DNA of 64,000 nucleotides from Antedon mediterranea. Its lineage: Eukaryota > Echinodermata > Crinoidea > Comatulida > Antedonidae. The stretch lies in NCBI RefSeq assembly GCF_964355755.1, contig NC_092671.1:39883304-39947303 (forward strand), given 5' to 3'. Of this stretch, positions 37,692 through 49,717 are shown in pieces. The notes under the pieces were generated by a model. The model did not search any database, was not told the DNA's origin, and saw only the letters and a list, made by a program, of their open reading frames with translations. Every line of letters begins with the position of its first letter. Position 1 is the first letter of the stretch. A program made the position numbers and the translations under genes.

Positions 37692-40600
37692 TCAATGACA
37701 TTGATCTGACCCTCTTTGTCTGAAATAAAAGAAACAAGTATGAGAAGAGCAAGTAATACACTGCAGCACTAGGCAGAGAACCATTACAAGTTCACAGGAA
37801 AAATAAAAAAAAATAGACATGGATCTTACAAAATAAAGATTTTCTGTGGTTGTAAGTCCCATTACAAAATAACAAAAAATGACAACGTAATAAAAACATA
37901 AGAGTGTATGACATTGACGCCTGGAGCTAGAATCCATTATTTCAACAAAATGTAAAACCAATTGTTATTCAATTACCAACAATGCTCTTACCTTGGCGCT
38001 GACTTTATGATGTCATCAACTCTAAGTATCATCTCAGCCGCTTCAGAAGCACTGATCAGAATTTGACGTTTCACAAGGAATGATTCTGTGATCCCTAACT
38101 CTATCATATCTCCAATTTCACCTTGCTTCATATCTGTAAAAATGAACATGATTTGCTATTATTAAAATTACTTTAATAGTTTGATAAACGTTCTTATTAG
38201 AAGACATTCCCTATAATTAATTTTCTTTCTACTAAAGTACTATTATTTACCTAAGCCAGTAGTGGACTTTCCTTGGTTATGTGCTGCCCTCAACTCAGCT
38301 ACTAACGCAGCACTGTCGTAACCAGCATTATCTGCAATAATTTTTGGAAGCTAAAAACAAAAATTTTAATATAAATTTTATAAAAAAAACATTTTAAAGT
38401 CACCTGGTTTTTATAATCATTTTTCACCAAGAGGATAATTAAGAACATTTATAACTCACTTGTTGAAGAGCTCGTGCAAAAGCTTCCATTGCGACAGATT
38501 CTTTGCCTGGTGTTTTAGCTGCCAGATTCGTCACAGCGTTTGCCATCAACATTTCAGAACAACCTGAACACAATCAAAGAATGTTTATTAACAAATTATG
38601 TATAAATCAAAAGAATCAGAGAAACTAACTAAACTTCTTTAGAATTTCTAAATATTCATTACTTTTTGTTGAAAAATCGCAATAAATGTGATTATTTGTT
38701 GACACTGCAAGCAGCAATACCAATAATGAAACTCACCTCCACCATACACTATCTTGGTCTCCTTCACAGTTTGTGAAAGTACACAGAGGGCATCATGTAA
38801 GGATCGATCTACTTCATCAAGAATCTGTTGTGTAGCTCCACGGATTACAATGGTACAGGCTTCACCTAGTTTCACACCAGAGAACTTGAGTAACTTGTCT
38901 TCACCTGTAAATAAAGTAGGGTTGCCCTTGCATTACAATCTTACTACACACTCAATGGTAAAGGTCCCATATTTAATTCTGAACATAGGGTAATGAGCTG
39001 CTAGGAGCTCATTTTACTAAGCTTCTGCATTATGTGTTAGGGTGGCCAGTTCCTTTCCATGCCGCCTTGTCCTCCCTAGTATTTTCAACCAGGTACAGCC
39101 GAGTAGACTGGGAGTTGTCGGAAACTGAACCCAGGTCTCTCTCTTTTATCTTGTATTTTTAATCTGTTGTAATACTGCACGTTTTTAAATTGTTGCAATA
39201 TTGTTGTTTTAATCTACCAAGCAAAGTGAATTTCCATTTTTATGGACAAATAAAATTTCTTGAATCTTGAATCTTGACTTCCTAACTCCCATACTCCATG
39301 ATTGATACAAAATAAAAAAAGATTACTCACCGATCATAATCTCTTCAATGAGGTCACACTGACCAATCCGAACCTTTTCTGGATGGTCAAAGGTTGAGAC
39401 GATCTCACCACCAAGTACTAAAGCAAGTCTTTCAACTCCTTCAAAGTCTGCATGCTCTATCGCCATGACACCAGCATCAGCAAATAGTTGCTCTGGATAG
39501 TTGTAAATCAATTGTCTGTAAAATACATTGACAGATTATAAAGTTATCGTTTCAATAATTTATATCTAATTATATTTAAAATATAGAATAAGAAAATCTA
39601 AAAAATAATAACCTATTAATAAAGCATGTGATGTCATGTTTAAGTATCTTGTTCACTTTTTCTTTCATCTTCTCTTTCTCAGCAAGCTCAATTTCAGCTA
39701 CTTTAGCAGTTGAGTCTACTCTCACACGAGAACCAAACACCTATAAACAATAGTATAATCAAAGTATTAAATAGTATCAATGTTAACCTCAGGTCATGCA
39801 TGTTGTTACAAAAAAAGTGCACTTGACGACATGGGAACCCCAAACTTTTCGAAATTTACAATGGAAAAGATATGATATTTGGTTCAATTTCATACTAATT
39901 AAGTCCACTCACTTTAATTTTATCAGCGTCCATTGATGTGTTAGCAATTAGGACTTTAGCATTCTCTATTCTCTTTGGTTGATTCACGCCAATCTTCTTG
40001 TCAAGAAGGAACCCCTCATCTAGGTAAGAATCAGTCATGTTACCCCCTAGCTTCTTGATTATTTGAATAGCTTGAAGATCAGTCTTTCCTTTAAGTCTAA
40101 GTACAGCATCAACCGCCAACTTGGAGAAAAAGTCACGATCTTGCCAAACTAGTTTAGAACTCAACGTTGTCTTTGCAATATTCATTAAATCTAATTTAAA
40201 TTTCTCTGGGTCATCACTGTAAATGTAAAACAAGTTAATTAATTTCATTCTGAAACTAAAACTCTGTCTACACTATCAAACTAGTTTTACAAAAAAAGTG
40301 TGATTTGCCCAAATATGGTAGTGATGTACCCAAATATGGTAGTGATATGACATCATGATGTCCATATATGGGCATATCACATTTAAAGTTTGATAGTGTA
40401 GACAAGGCTCAATACAGTTCAGACATCCAATTTCCGGAGTTTATATTGTTCAAAGTCAGTTCCTCCATTTTATTGAGTGACTTTCAAAATCAGGACAAAG
40501 AGAATAACAAAGAATGAAGAAGATGAAGACGACCAATGAATCATGTTGAAAACTTAAAATTACACAAACTTTACTACAAAATAACAGTGGATATATCTCA

Positions 40601-42804
40601 TTTAGTATACTGACCCGTGATCTTGTGTAGATTCTCTCAACACCCTTCTTGCTTCGTCTGCAGCTTTTCTCCAGCCTGCTATAATGGTCTGAGGGTGGAT
40701 ATTTTGGTCTACAAGTTGTTCAGCTTCCTGATAACGATAATAATAACTTGATTAATTACTATATTTAAATAGCTAAACTTAGTCATTTAATTGTTGACCT
40801 TAAGCAGAATGCAGTACACAATGTAAAGTAAAAAGGGTATTTAGTGAGACTCCTGATAGTTGGAATTGTTTGGAATAAACATATTGTAAACATAAATATC
40901 TAAACTTGGTCAATTGATTGAAAAGGTATTTGGTAAGATAGTTTGTTTTGGAATTGCTTGGATATAAGGATATTGTAAACATAAACTAATTTAAATGATG
41001 CTGACCCTTAGAAGTTCACAGGCAAGGACAGTGACTGAAGTGGTACCATCTCCTACCTCATCATCTTGTACTTTACTTATCTCTGTTTAAATAGAATAGA
41101 TCTTTAAAAATTTAACATACAAATATTATCATTAAAGTAAAATAAGATTCTGGTTTTTTTTTTAAAGAATAAATTCAATTCAATACTATTACACAAACAA
41201 AACATGTGTTTAATAAGAACAGACGTGTAAGCCTTGGTATAAAGTAATTTAATGATTTATTAAGAAAATATGTATCATTTGTGGAAAATCAATAAAAAAA
41301 AAAACAAGTACTGTATAGATTGGTTAATCTGTTGCCCTTCCACCAGATATTTAATGTGTTAAAACCACTTTTTTCAAAAACTTACCACACAAGATTTTAG
41401 CTGCTGGGTTATCAACCCCTATAGACCTCAAAATGGTTGCACCATCATTTGTCACCGTCATTGGACTATTTGGATCCATTGGTTGAAGAATTTTATCCTA
41501 AAAAGTAAAATAAATGTTTTTAAATCATTTTGTCTAATATTAATACAATTTTAAGCTGAATAATAATTACAGTTAAGCTCTGTCTACACTATCAAACTTG
41601 ATGTGACAATAAATGTGATGTGCCCATATATGGATATGATGATGTCATATCACTACCATATTTGGCCATATCACTACCATATTTGGGCATATCACTACAA
41701 TATTTGGGCATATTATTACCATATTTTCCTGTATAAATGTCTTACTTCTAAGTTTGATTGTAATCTTGTTTCGTTGTTTTATTTTAATGTTCCTGTTCGT
41801 AATCTTCATAGTAAACCCTTTCTTCATGTTAAATTTTCTCGTGTCAATGTTTGTAAAAATGGTATTTTCTGTAGACTCTCGTCTTCGTACAATTCATGTC
41901 TTTTAAAAAATAATTCTTTAGATATCTTTAACTGTAATTTCTCTCAATTTAAATGTATTATTAATGAAATTATTTAAATAATCTTATTTACATTTTTGTA
42001 TATATTTGCATTGGCTTATATTTATAGTTTAGTTATTTTATTTTCAACCTGTTATTGGTGTTTTACACTGTTGGCTTGAAATAAAGAATAAAGAATATTT
42101 GGGCACATCACACTTTTTTGTCAAACTAGTTTGATGTTGTAGATAGAGCTATACAGTAGAGAATGATGAATTATTTGTTACCATTCCTTTGGGACCTAGA
42201 GTACTCTTGATGAGGTCGCCAATTGCAATTGCACCTATAAAAGAGGACATACGAGCCGTCTCAGCCTTCTCCTCCTCGGCTCCATAATTCAAAATCTGAA
42301 CTGGTTGTAACGACACCTAAAAAAAATATATTTTATATTATTACCTTTCAAAAAAAGGAAATACATTAATCATTATTATTATTAATGTGAACGTTATTCA
42401 TAATATACTCGACATAGGCCTAGTAGGCTTTTAGGCCTAGGATTTTGATTTCTTTTTTTTTTTTTAACATTCCATTGGTGGCATTATGTAGGCCTATTAC
42501 AACAAGAATAATAATATTTCGAATTAATAAATATAGTACGTCCGCCTCACGCCCGGCCGCTTAATACACATAATAAGGGCGAAGCGACTTCGTCGGGTTC
42601 ATGACGGATCAACCAGGGTCTGACTGCACGGAACAGTCACAGACAGTACACACACACCCGCCCGGCTGCACCCACAACCACATCACGTTGTTGGTATGGT
42701 TCTGATATCTGTTTAGCTCACTTCTATATACAGCCTTTTTCTAGAAATAATACAGATTAAACATGCCTTAAATAATTTTAACAAAAATTCATTTAACATA
42801 CCAT
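37692..42804 (-). CDS. CCT2: T-complex protein 1 subunit beta (CCT2), complete
   Basis: CCT2 is one of eight subunits of the cytosolic TRiC/CCT chaperonin, which folds actin, tubulin and WD40 proteins using ATP. Thirteen coding exons: 42804-42802 (ATG only), 42316-42182, 41497-41386, 41082-41006, 40727-40615, 40216-39913, 39740-39613, 39515-39331, 38904-38737, 38563-38460, 38350-38251, 38133-37992, 37719-37692. The phases close to give 532 residues (human 535). Group II chaperonin landmarks are in place: KSTLGPKGM (38-46), TNDGAT (62-67), the catalytic GDGTT (94-98), KKLGG and [15 protein letters not shown] in the apical domain, [27 protein letters not shown], and DNAGYDS near the nucleotide site. 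The C-terminus ([11 protein letters not shown]) is divergent, as is usual for that tail. The donor of exon 39740-39613 is an atypical GTTATT. Introns carry two MITE-A copies, one with a nested LINE end, plus a retroelement-like tail near 39.1-39.3 kb. Confidence 0.98.
39010..39290 (+). mobile_element. Possible non-LTR element 3' end
   Basis: The end reads gtgaatttccatttttatgg, acaaataaaatttc and then a (ttgaatc)n tail. It resembles the 3' end of the LINE at 19.4 kb (gaatttcctttttgagg, aataaaag, simple-repeat tail). No coding sequence is visible. It lies between CCT2 exons 8 and 9, antisense to the gene. Confidence 0.5.
40258..40410. mobile_element. MITE family A copy 10
   Basis: Left arm aaactctgtctacactatca, right arm aaagtttgatagtgtagaca then aggctc; the core has two facing cccaaatatggtagtgat units and the centre gacatcatgatgtcc. 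Intronic in CCT2. Confidence 0.94.
41575..42150. mobile_element. MITE family A copy 11, expanded core, interrupted by a LINE end
   Basis: The outer arms are intact (taagctctgtctacactatc and actagtttgatgttgtagat, then agagct). The core has about four tandem copies of a 21-bp unit catatcactaccatatttgg. The element is split at 41,727-42,094 by another insertion; the flanking word atattt occurs on both sides (41,721-41,726 and 42,095-42,100). Intronic in CCT2. Confidence 0.92.
41727..42094 (+). mobile_element. LINE 3' end nested inside MITE-A copy 11
   Basis: The insert opens in frame and encodes about 75 residues ([14 protein letters not shown], then [14 protein letters not shown] and [11 protein letters not shown]) before a stop at about 41,977. 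This spacing of conserved Arg, Tyr-Asn and a final FK motif resembles the last part of LINE ORF2. It is followed by a 3' UTR and an (aataaag)n tail, and flanked by a 6-bp repeat atattt that could be the target-site duplication. The LINE family is not identified. Confidence 0.65.
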
Positions 42805-43519
42805 ATTTATATCGGAATATCTGAAACCTCGCCTTCTAAATTTCTAAATTTTGCAGTCGATCCAATGTTGCCCGGCCCATGCGACGAATTTATACATCTA
42901 CGCATGCGTATCAATTCTGCTTCGTATAAAACACGAATCTATTCAAAAAATAATCAGTAATTCTTCATATATTATGATAGAAGAACAAAGATTATTTAGT
43001 TTAATATCATCAAAATATTTTTTAAATTTAATCTATTTAGAATATTTCTAATTATTGCAGGTTTTTTAAGACATCAAACAGAAGTGTATAGTTCTCAGTT
43101 CGTGTTTTATAACCAAGAAAAGTTATTGTTAAAGTTGGTGACAGATGGCGCTACATCGAACGTTCTGGAAATAATGTTTTTTAGCAGCTGAGTAACAGAT
43201 TTTGTATGACAGCTTTGAAACGCAATTTAGCGTAAAAATAAGAACAAAACATAATTATGAAATATTATGAAATGATTGAAGTTATTAACAAAAAATGGGA
43301 ATATTAAGCAATCTCATGAGTTTTCCGTTTCTTCTCCAGAGTGAACTAGGTATTAGAATAGCATAAGTTCATTTATTAAATTTAGCCCTAATTATAATGT
43401 ATAGGTCCAGGCCGCTATTACAAATTGTTTGAAACACAATTTACCGTTCCAATTTCAATCTAAAATGAAAATGAACTTTCCACGCCAACCCAATAATGAG
43501 ATATAGCAATTTGCCTGAA

Positions 43520-44000
43520 AAAAACAGGTCAAAGGTCAAATATGGTATTTCTGGTCATTATTTTAGAAAAAACTTTATTATAGTAAATAGAAATGTTTAT
43601 GTTCTGAACATTTTGACACCAAAATTAACTCTCTATGACAAGTAGTTTTATGGATATCAAAATATATTAACCGTAACAAGGTTGGTAATTACACCGTAAC
43701 GGTCAAAGGCAAAACTGAGTACTTCCGGTCATTTTTGGATAAAATGTTTCATTAAATTAAATAGTAACATATATATTCTGAACAATTAAATAAACTGTCT
43801 GTGACAACTATTTACTGAGATATGGCAATGCCTTAAAATATGGGTCAAAGGTTAAAACTGGTACTTCCGGTCATTTTTTTCAAAAATACTTCATTAGAGT
43901 AAATAGGAATGTTCATGTTCTGAACATTTTGAGCTAAAAATCAACTCTCTATGACCAGTAGTTTCAGAGATATAGACTGTTTAAGCGAAAGTGTCCGCCA
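43520..44000. repeat. Three diverged tandem units of about 140-170 bp
   Basis: The units start at about 43,526, 43,698 and 43,841. Each has, in order, ggtcaaaggt/caaaact, tacttccggtcattttt (tatttctggtcatt in the first), a ttcatta..gtaaatag block, atgttctgaaca, a tctctatgac.agtagttt/ctgtgacaac block and gatat. The first begins with a perfect aggtcaaaggtca (43,526-43,538). The order and spacing are kept although the bases have drifted. Confidence 0.8.
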
Positions 44001-45601
44001 TTTAAAATTATGCAAATTAGGTGACCCAAGGGGTCATTTTGCTTGGCGCCCATCAAAAATTGAATTTGTATAGGGTGGGCAACCTGTATACCAAATTTGA
44101 TGCTTTTGGAAAAAAGTGAACCAAAATATCCCTAACAGACTCCAATATTAATATGTAGGGATTTATATTTATAATGATCTCATCGAAAAAAAGTATAATA
44201 AGGCCTAATAATAACCTCCCACGTTTAAAATGTATAACTTCTTTTGGTCATCCTTTCAATTTGAATCTTTTCTAAAAGATAGATGGAAAAATAAACTGAA
44301 AGTTAAAGAATTATTTTACTTCAATAGCATCTTCATTAAGAAGAAACTTTTCTAAGAATCTATTGTTTGTACTGTGAATATATATTTTTTATCTGTCAAC
44401 GATTTTAACTTCTATATGAATTTTATATCATCATTGTAAATTTATTGGCCTATATTATGTCAAATGAATATTTATTATTTTATGTGTTGTAGGCCTACTG
44501 TATGTATGTTTTATCGAGGGCCCTAAATGATCAGTTCTATTAGGAACTAGATAGGCTACCCTCAGTAAAGATGGTAATAAATAAATAAATAAGCGAATTT
44601 GTAAATATCGCCCTCTCTCATTCGTGCAGTCGATATAGAGATGAAGCCAAATCTGTTTGTTAATTAAATGACGTCTTTTACAAAATGCGATCATGTTTAC
44701 AGTTATTAATACACATTTATGTTCTCCATTAAAAACAGGCATTCCGTGCGTAGGCCTATTTGCATACTAGGTAGGCTTTATTGACATAGGTACGTGTTGT
44801 TCACTTCAGACTCGGACTAATTGACACTTGTAACTATTGCATAATACTGGCCCTGTGTCTATTAAATGGCAACACCCTATACGGCGACAACTCACCTGGA
44901 TAGAGCTTAAGATATCATCACGAATCCTAAACAAACATTTACCCAATGCGACCACCGCCCAAAATCGAGGGCTTAGTTGTCCCATCAACACCCACATAAC
45001 ATGTTTTTCTTCCGAGGGCCCCACATTCCAATATGCACCCTATATAGCAACGATTATGCAAACGTCAGTCAAGTAAATTAAAATTAAGCATTCTTTTTGA
45101 TGATGATTATATATTAGTGTTCGTATTTCATATTTTAATTCATTGTAAATGTCACTTTAGCCTTTTTATTTAGGCCTATTTCTTCAGCAGGCAGTCAACC
45201 CTGGTAATTCTGACAACAGTGTGACTCGTGCTCCATACAATAGAATGGCGTGGCTTATTGAATAATGGTATTGAAGTACTGTACTACAACACATTAAGGT
45301 CTACTTCAAATCGCGCACGTTTATTTCTCGTTTAAATGTATTTTAGTCTTTCTGCCTTAAATATGTCGTCCTTTTGTGATCGTTTAACTAGTGGGCGTAT
45401 TGTTATCACACAGTCCGTGTTTGAACGGGTCCTTTAAATATTCCTCTTCCTCACGCTAACAGAACTCTGGCGCTGTTTTTCAAAATAGAAATGGTTGAAA
45501 TAGTGTTGGCCTACTTATACAATCTGCATTTAAAAAAGATCAAAATCTTCTTTTAATAATTCCTGGTTATACATTTCGGTCATACGAACCGCCGCACGAC
45601 T

Positions 45602-45800
45602 ATTAAAGGTCAATTTACACACACACGAGCGGTAACGGTAATATAAATATAGAATCTATGTTATCCTTAGGACCATTTACACACAACGCGCGGAGCGGGC
45701 GGGCGGTTTCCGCTCTCAGGATAGATACAAATTCTCGTGGAACAAGCTTCTACGCGGTTTACCGCTTACCGTTACCGCTCGTCAGCGAACCGCGCCACTA
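45602..45800. mobile_element. Inverted-repeat element (possible MITE)
   Basis: Perfect 17-bp arms acgagcggtaacggtaa (45,625-45,641) and ttaccgttaccgctcgt (45,766-45,782) enclose a GC-richer core with gcgcggagcgggcgggcgg. The word tttacacaca occurs at the outer left and again near 45,670. No other copy was seen in the window. Confidence 0.6.
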
Positions 45801-47132
45801 CTGCGAAACAAATTGATGTAATTGAGTACATCGAAATAATGTTTAATTTCTTCCTTATCATTGATAACCTCGATAATTACATTTCTTCGATGATCCGCAT
45901 TTAAATTAAATTGTAAAACTTTATTATTCTTTTACGATAATAAAGTATATGGAATGAATATTGCTCGAATTGTATGTATTGGCAATAAACCTTGAAATGG
46001 ATACAGACCTACATTAGATGACAGCTCCTTTATATCAACATCTTTATATGTACATTTTATGCAATGTTATAATGCTGTAATTTGCTGTTATAGATGCACA
46101 CAAAAAATGGTTTTAAATGATGGTGAAACACAGCCAAGGCGAGACATTCTCATTTTAGCTGTCTCGTCTTTTCACACATCATCTCAGATACTGATGGTGT
46201 ATGAAAGATAAAATCAGACTGATGAGATTATTTCCATTAGGATTATTTTCATGCGATAAGGTGGTGAAAATGACAAGTATGAATTGATAAACGATAATTA
46301 TTAGGTGACATTATACATATTGAATAAGTTGTCGACATTGTGACTATCTGCGGCACTTCGACACCATTATTTATAATTGGCACACACAAACTGCACAAGA
46401 TCATTCACAAAAGGCAATATGTTGAGGGCCTATCAACCCATTTAATGATTGCAATAAACAATAAGGTATGATATCGTGTAAGGAAGATAAGCGTTCATAA
46501 ATTGTTGTTAAGATTTTAGATCGGTAAATAATTGAATATCAATACTCATTGTACGTCTCAATTGTACATAAAAACCTAATAGAATTAACACGATTAAACA
46601 GTCGTAATCAATGGTGTGACGTCAGATTGCCTAAAATATGAAGAAACTGTAACGAACAGTTGAAGTGTAACAAGTATAATATTGATAAGGTTGATATAAT
46701 GTATTGATAAAACTGTCACTTAATCAATTAGCTTTACAGATATAGTATCGATTTGAATCGATTGTATTGTTACACATTCGATCCGTTACACTTGAGTAGG
46801 TCTAATAATGGGTGTGGTCGTTTTGGTATCCGATTGTTATAGAAAAATTAACCAGTTGAAGGATCTGATATCGATGTTGTAATAAATACGTAAATCATAT
46901 TGATAAATGCAACTGAACATTAACTTAGTTGAGAACTTTAGCGACAAAATGTCGATTTTCGATTAAGATAATTTTAGTTATGCCAATCAAAAGAAATTTG
47001 TTAGTATTTCGTACAGAAACACCATGTAATTAAATTTTTTGCTTACATTACTTATTTTTAATTAGATGGAGCAGCCTGGTATTATTTTTATTGTAAGGTT
47101 TTACAGCTTCTTCTAATTGCTGTTCTTGATGT

Positions 47133-47334
47133 TTAAGCTTGGTTCCCACTAAGACGCAACGCAAGCCTCAACGCAATTGCGAATTGGCCAATCACAACCG
47201 AAATTTCGAATAATCTATCTCTTTTGATTGGTTAATTCGCTTGCGTTGCGGGTTACGTCTTTACGTGGCTACGTCCAACGTACTACACGCTATGTGAAGA
47301 ACGAAGTGTGTTTCACTAGTGTAAACGCACTTTA
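47133..47334. mobile_element. MITE family B copy
   Basis: Left end taagcttggttcccactaag and acgcaacgcaag, core ggccaatcacaaccg and ttttgattggttaattcgct, right part gcgttgcgggttacgtcttt, ending agtgtaaacgcacttta. The right end has diverged. Confidence 0.85.
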
Positions 47335-49254
47335 TATCGGATAAATAACAAACTACAACAAAAAGGTTATTTCAAAACGGTAGGTATTTAATGTTTTATT
47401 ATTTTTTTCAATGTTGGAATTCAGCATTATAAAACATTGCGACAATAGCAAGTATTACAAGAACGACAAATTTACTGTAAAATGTACTCATTTTAACATT
47501 TCGACCCTGTCTACAATTTTCGGGACCACAACATATACTGCTAAATATCAAAAATTCGTAAAAATGACGTCACACATTAAGTACAGGTAGTAGTATAGTG
47601 TTTACATTGGAATATAAAATACGAGGGTGACGTTGTATTTGCTATCACACTAATTACATCCATTTAACATGGAAAGTCAATTAATAATGAATAATATAGG
47701 AGGCATAAAACGTTTCTTTATATTGTTATACATGCGGTTGGATCCAGCTAATCGAGAGTGGTGGTTAATAAAGGGGGTATTTGGGAGAAGAGCCACTCTG
47801 ATGTACAACGTGCTGGGTGTGGTTGGGTGCATGGGGATGGATCCAGTGTAGGCCTAATACTACACTAAATAAGTCACATTGAACATTTATTTCATATGCA
47901 TTGTCATGGCAATTGTACGCACGCGCACGTATCATGCGTGACGACACAAGGATATAAGAGTGAAACACGATGGTGATAGGTCAGTGGTGGTACCTGAGTA
48001 CATGCTAAATCTATAAAGATACGTGAATACACAGCGCTCAAGACATTAGCAACGTTTACGCGTAAACTGTGGTTCTCACTAGATTATCAAAATAGGTAGG
48101 TGAAGCCTACAGCTGTTACGACATGATGATGTTGTGGAAACCACCATTTACCGATCAATAAGTTAGATAGATACTTAGTTTATACTTAATTTCTAAACAT
48201 ACCGAAGCGAGTCAGAGAGAATACTATTGAATACTGCAATAGGCAACATCACACAGGTCATTTAAAAAGCATTCGACACAGTTTTCTTCTAATTTGTCTC
48301 TAAAATCGCAAAACTTATTTTAGCCATATCAATAATTTATTAAAGATTTTGTACGTAATTTGTACGTGTGTACCTCAAACGTTTGCGTCAGGACTCGACT
48401 AAAATAGTGAAGTAAAAAGTTTAAGAAGAAATGTGTGAGAGTTTCTTCTTAATCTTAAGTATTAGCAATAAATAATGGCGTAGTAAGCGCTCTATCAGCC
48501 TCTCGTAAGTAAGTTTGATGAGTTTAAAATTAATTGTCTAGTGTTTTCAGTAATTCACTATAATTATACGCACAGTGCATTGATCAAATTTGAGTCCATT
48601 AATTTACCAACAACGTAGATACGTCACTATGTCATCTATTTGTTATTCCTCATTTCTAACTTCATTTACGTTTAGTAATACTGCTCACAAAATAAATAAT
48701 TATCTAACAAAACAATAAGTTTAGTAAACAACAAATACATGCTCTGTCTATAACAGTATCAAGATAAATTATAATAATATATCATTATATTCAAATAATT
48801 GTAATTATACCATGCGATATCAATATTTATAGAGTTGTTTTTATAGTCATATTCATGGTTTTCATCTTACAAATCAGTAATAAACTCGGCAGCCTAATGA
48901 CGTCATAAACGTCATAAATCATAATTTCAGACTAATTACAACAAATGTATTATTACGTTAAATAGAAAATAGTTCTTTTATACAAATCGAAAATTTAACC
49001 CGTCGATGTTTATAACATCGGCGGCTAATCATCCGGTTGTTTCTGTGTGCGTTGTGTTGCTAGGCAACATCATGCCTACGCGGTAGGGAATGTTTGATGA
49101 TTAGTTTGATATTCATCACGTGAAACATATTTAGTTTCAGTTGATGATGACGTGTACAGTCTACTGGCTATAGTACATAAGTTTCTTTTTTTTTTTCAAT
49201 TTCAGCCTCATTTAGAAATCAATTACAGCGAACGTTACCACAGAAAACCGATGA

Positions 49255-49330
49255 ATACCGAAATAAATCGATAATGCACGCGGTGACGTGTGATGCACGC
49301 GGTGACGAGTGATGCACGCGGCGCGCGACA
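49255..49330. repeat. CpG-rich 20-bp tandem near the neurotrophin 3' side
   Basis: Three copies of gatgcacgcggtgacg(t/a)gt, the last merging into cacgcggcgcgcgac. The composition is strikingly CpG-rich against the AT-rich surroundings. Confidence 0.85.
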
Positions 49331-49717
49331 ATCCTCTGGTGGTCAACTTCAAAGCAAGATGCGTGTCGTAAACAATTGATCATGTCCATAAATACAACAT
49401 ACATAATGAATACCGGTATCAAAACACTTTTATGTAATAATTTATTTTAATAATACTAATTAATTGTTTCACATTGGCGCCTGACGTCATGTATTAGACG
49501 CGTCACACTGGTATACACGTTGATTGCGTTTCGCGTCGTTCGTTCAGTATGCGACGCAAGTGAAACGGTGGATTGCGTCAGACAGCTTGCCTTTTTACCG
49601 GAATGCCTGCAACCAGGGCATCCAAAAGTTTTTTTTCAGACCAATTTCTTCGTCAAAGTGTTAATAGTTTATCTGACCAAATAATACACATGATTATTAT
49701 TATTTAACCGTGTGACG

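Larger units (their letters stand above)
42805..49717. other. Intergenic region between CCT2 and the neurotrophin gene
   Basis: The CCT2 promoter should be just right of 42,804 (a short 5' UTR with tttagaaatttagaaggcga on the minus strand). The rest holds no recognised gene. Notable contents: three degenerate repeat units at 43.5-44.0 kb, a GC-richer inverted-repeat element at 45.6-45.8 kb, a MITE-B copy at 47.1-47.3 kb and a CpG-rich short tandem at 49.26-49.33 kb. Open frames of 60-95 codons here show no domain or codon pattern I recognise. Confidence 0.5.

Noticed and set aside
44806-45076. Overlapping sense and antisense frames of 72-79 codons
   Set aside because: No similarity recognised and no supporting exon structure on either strand.
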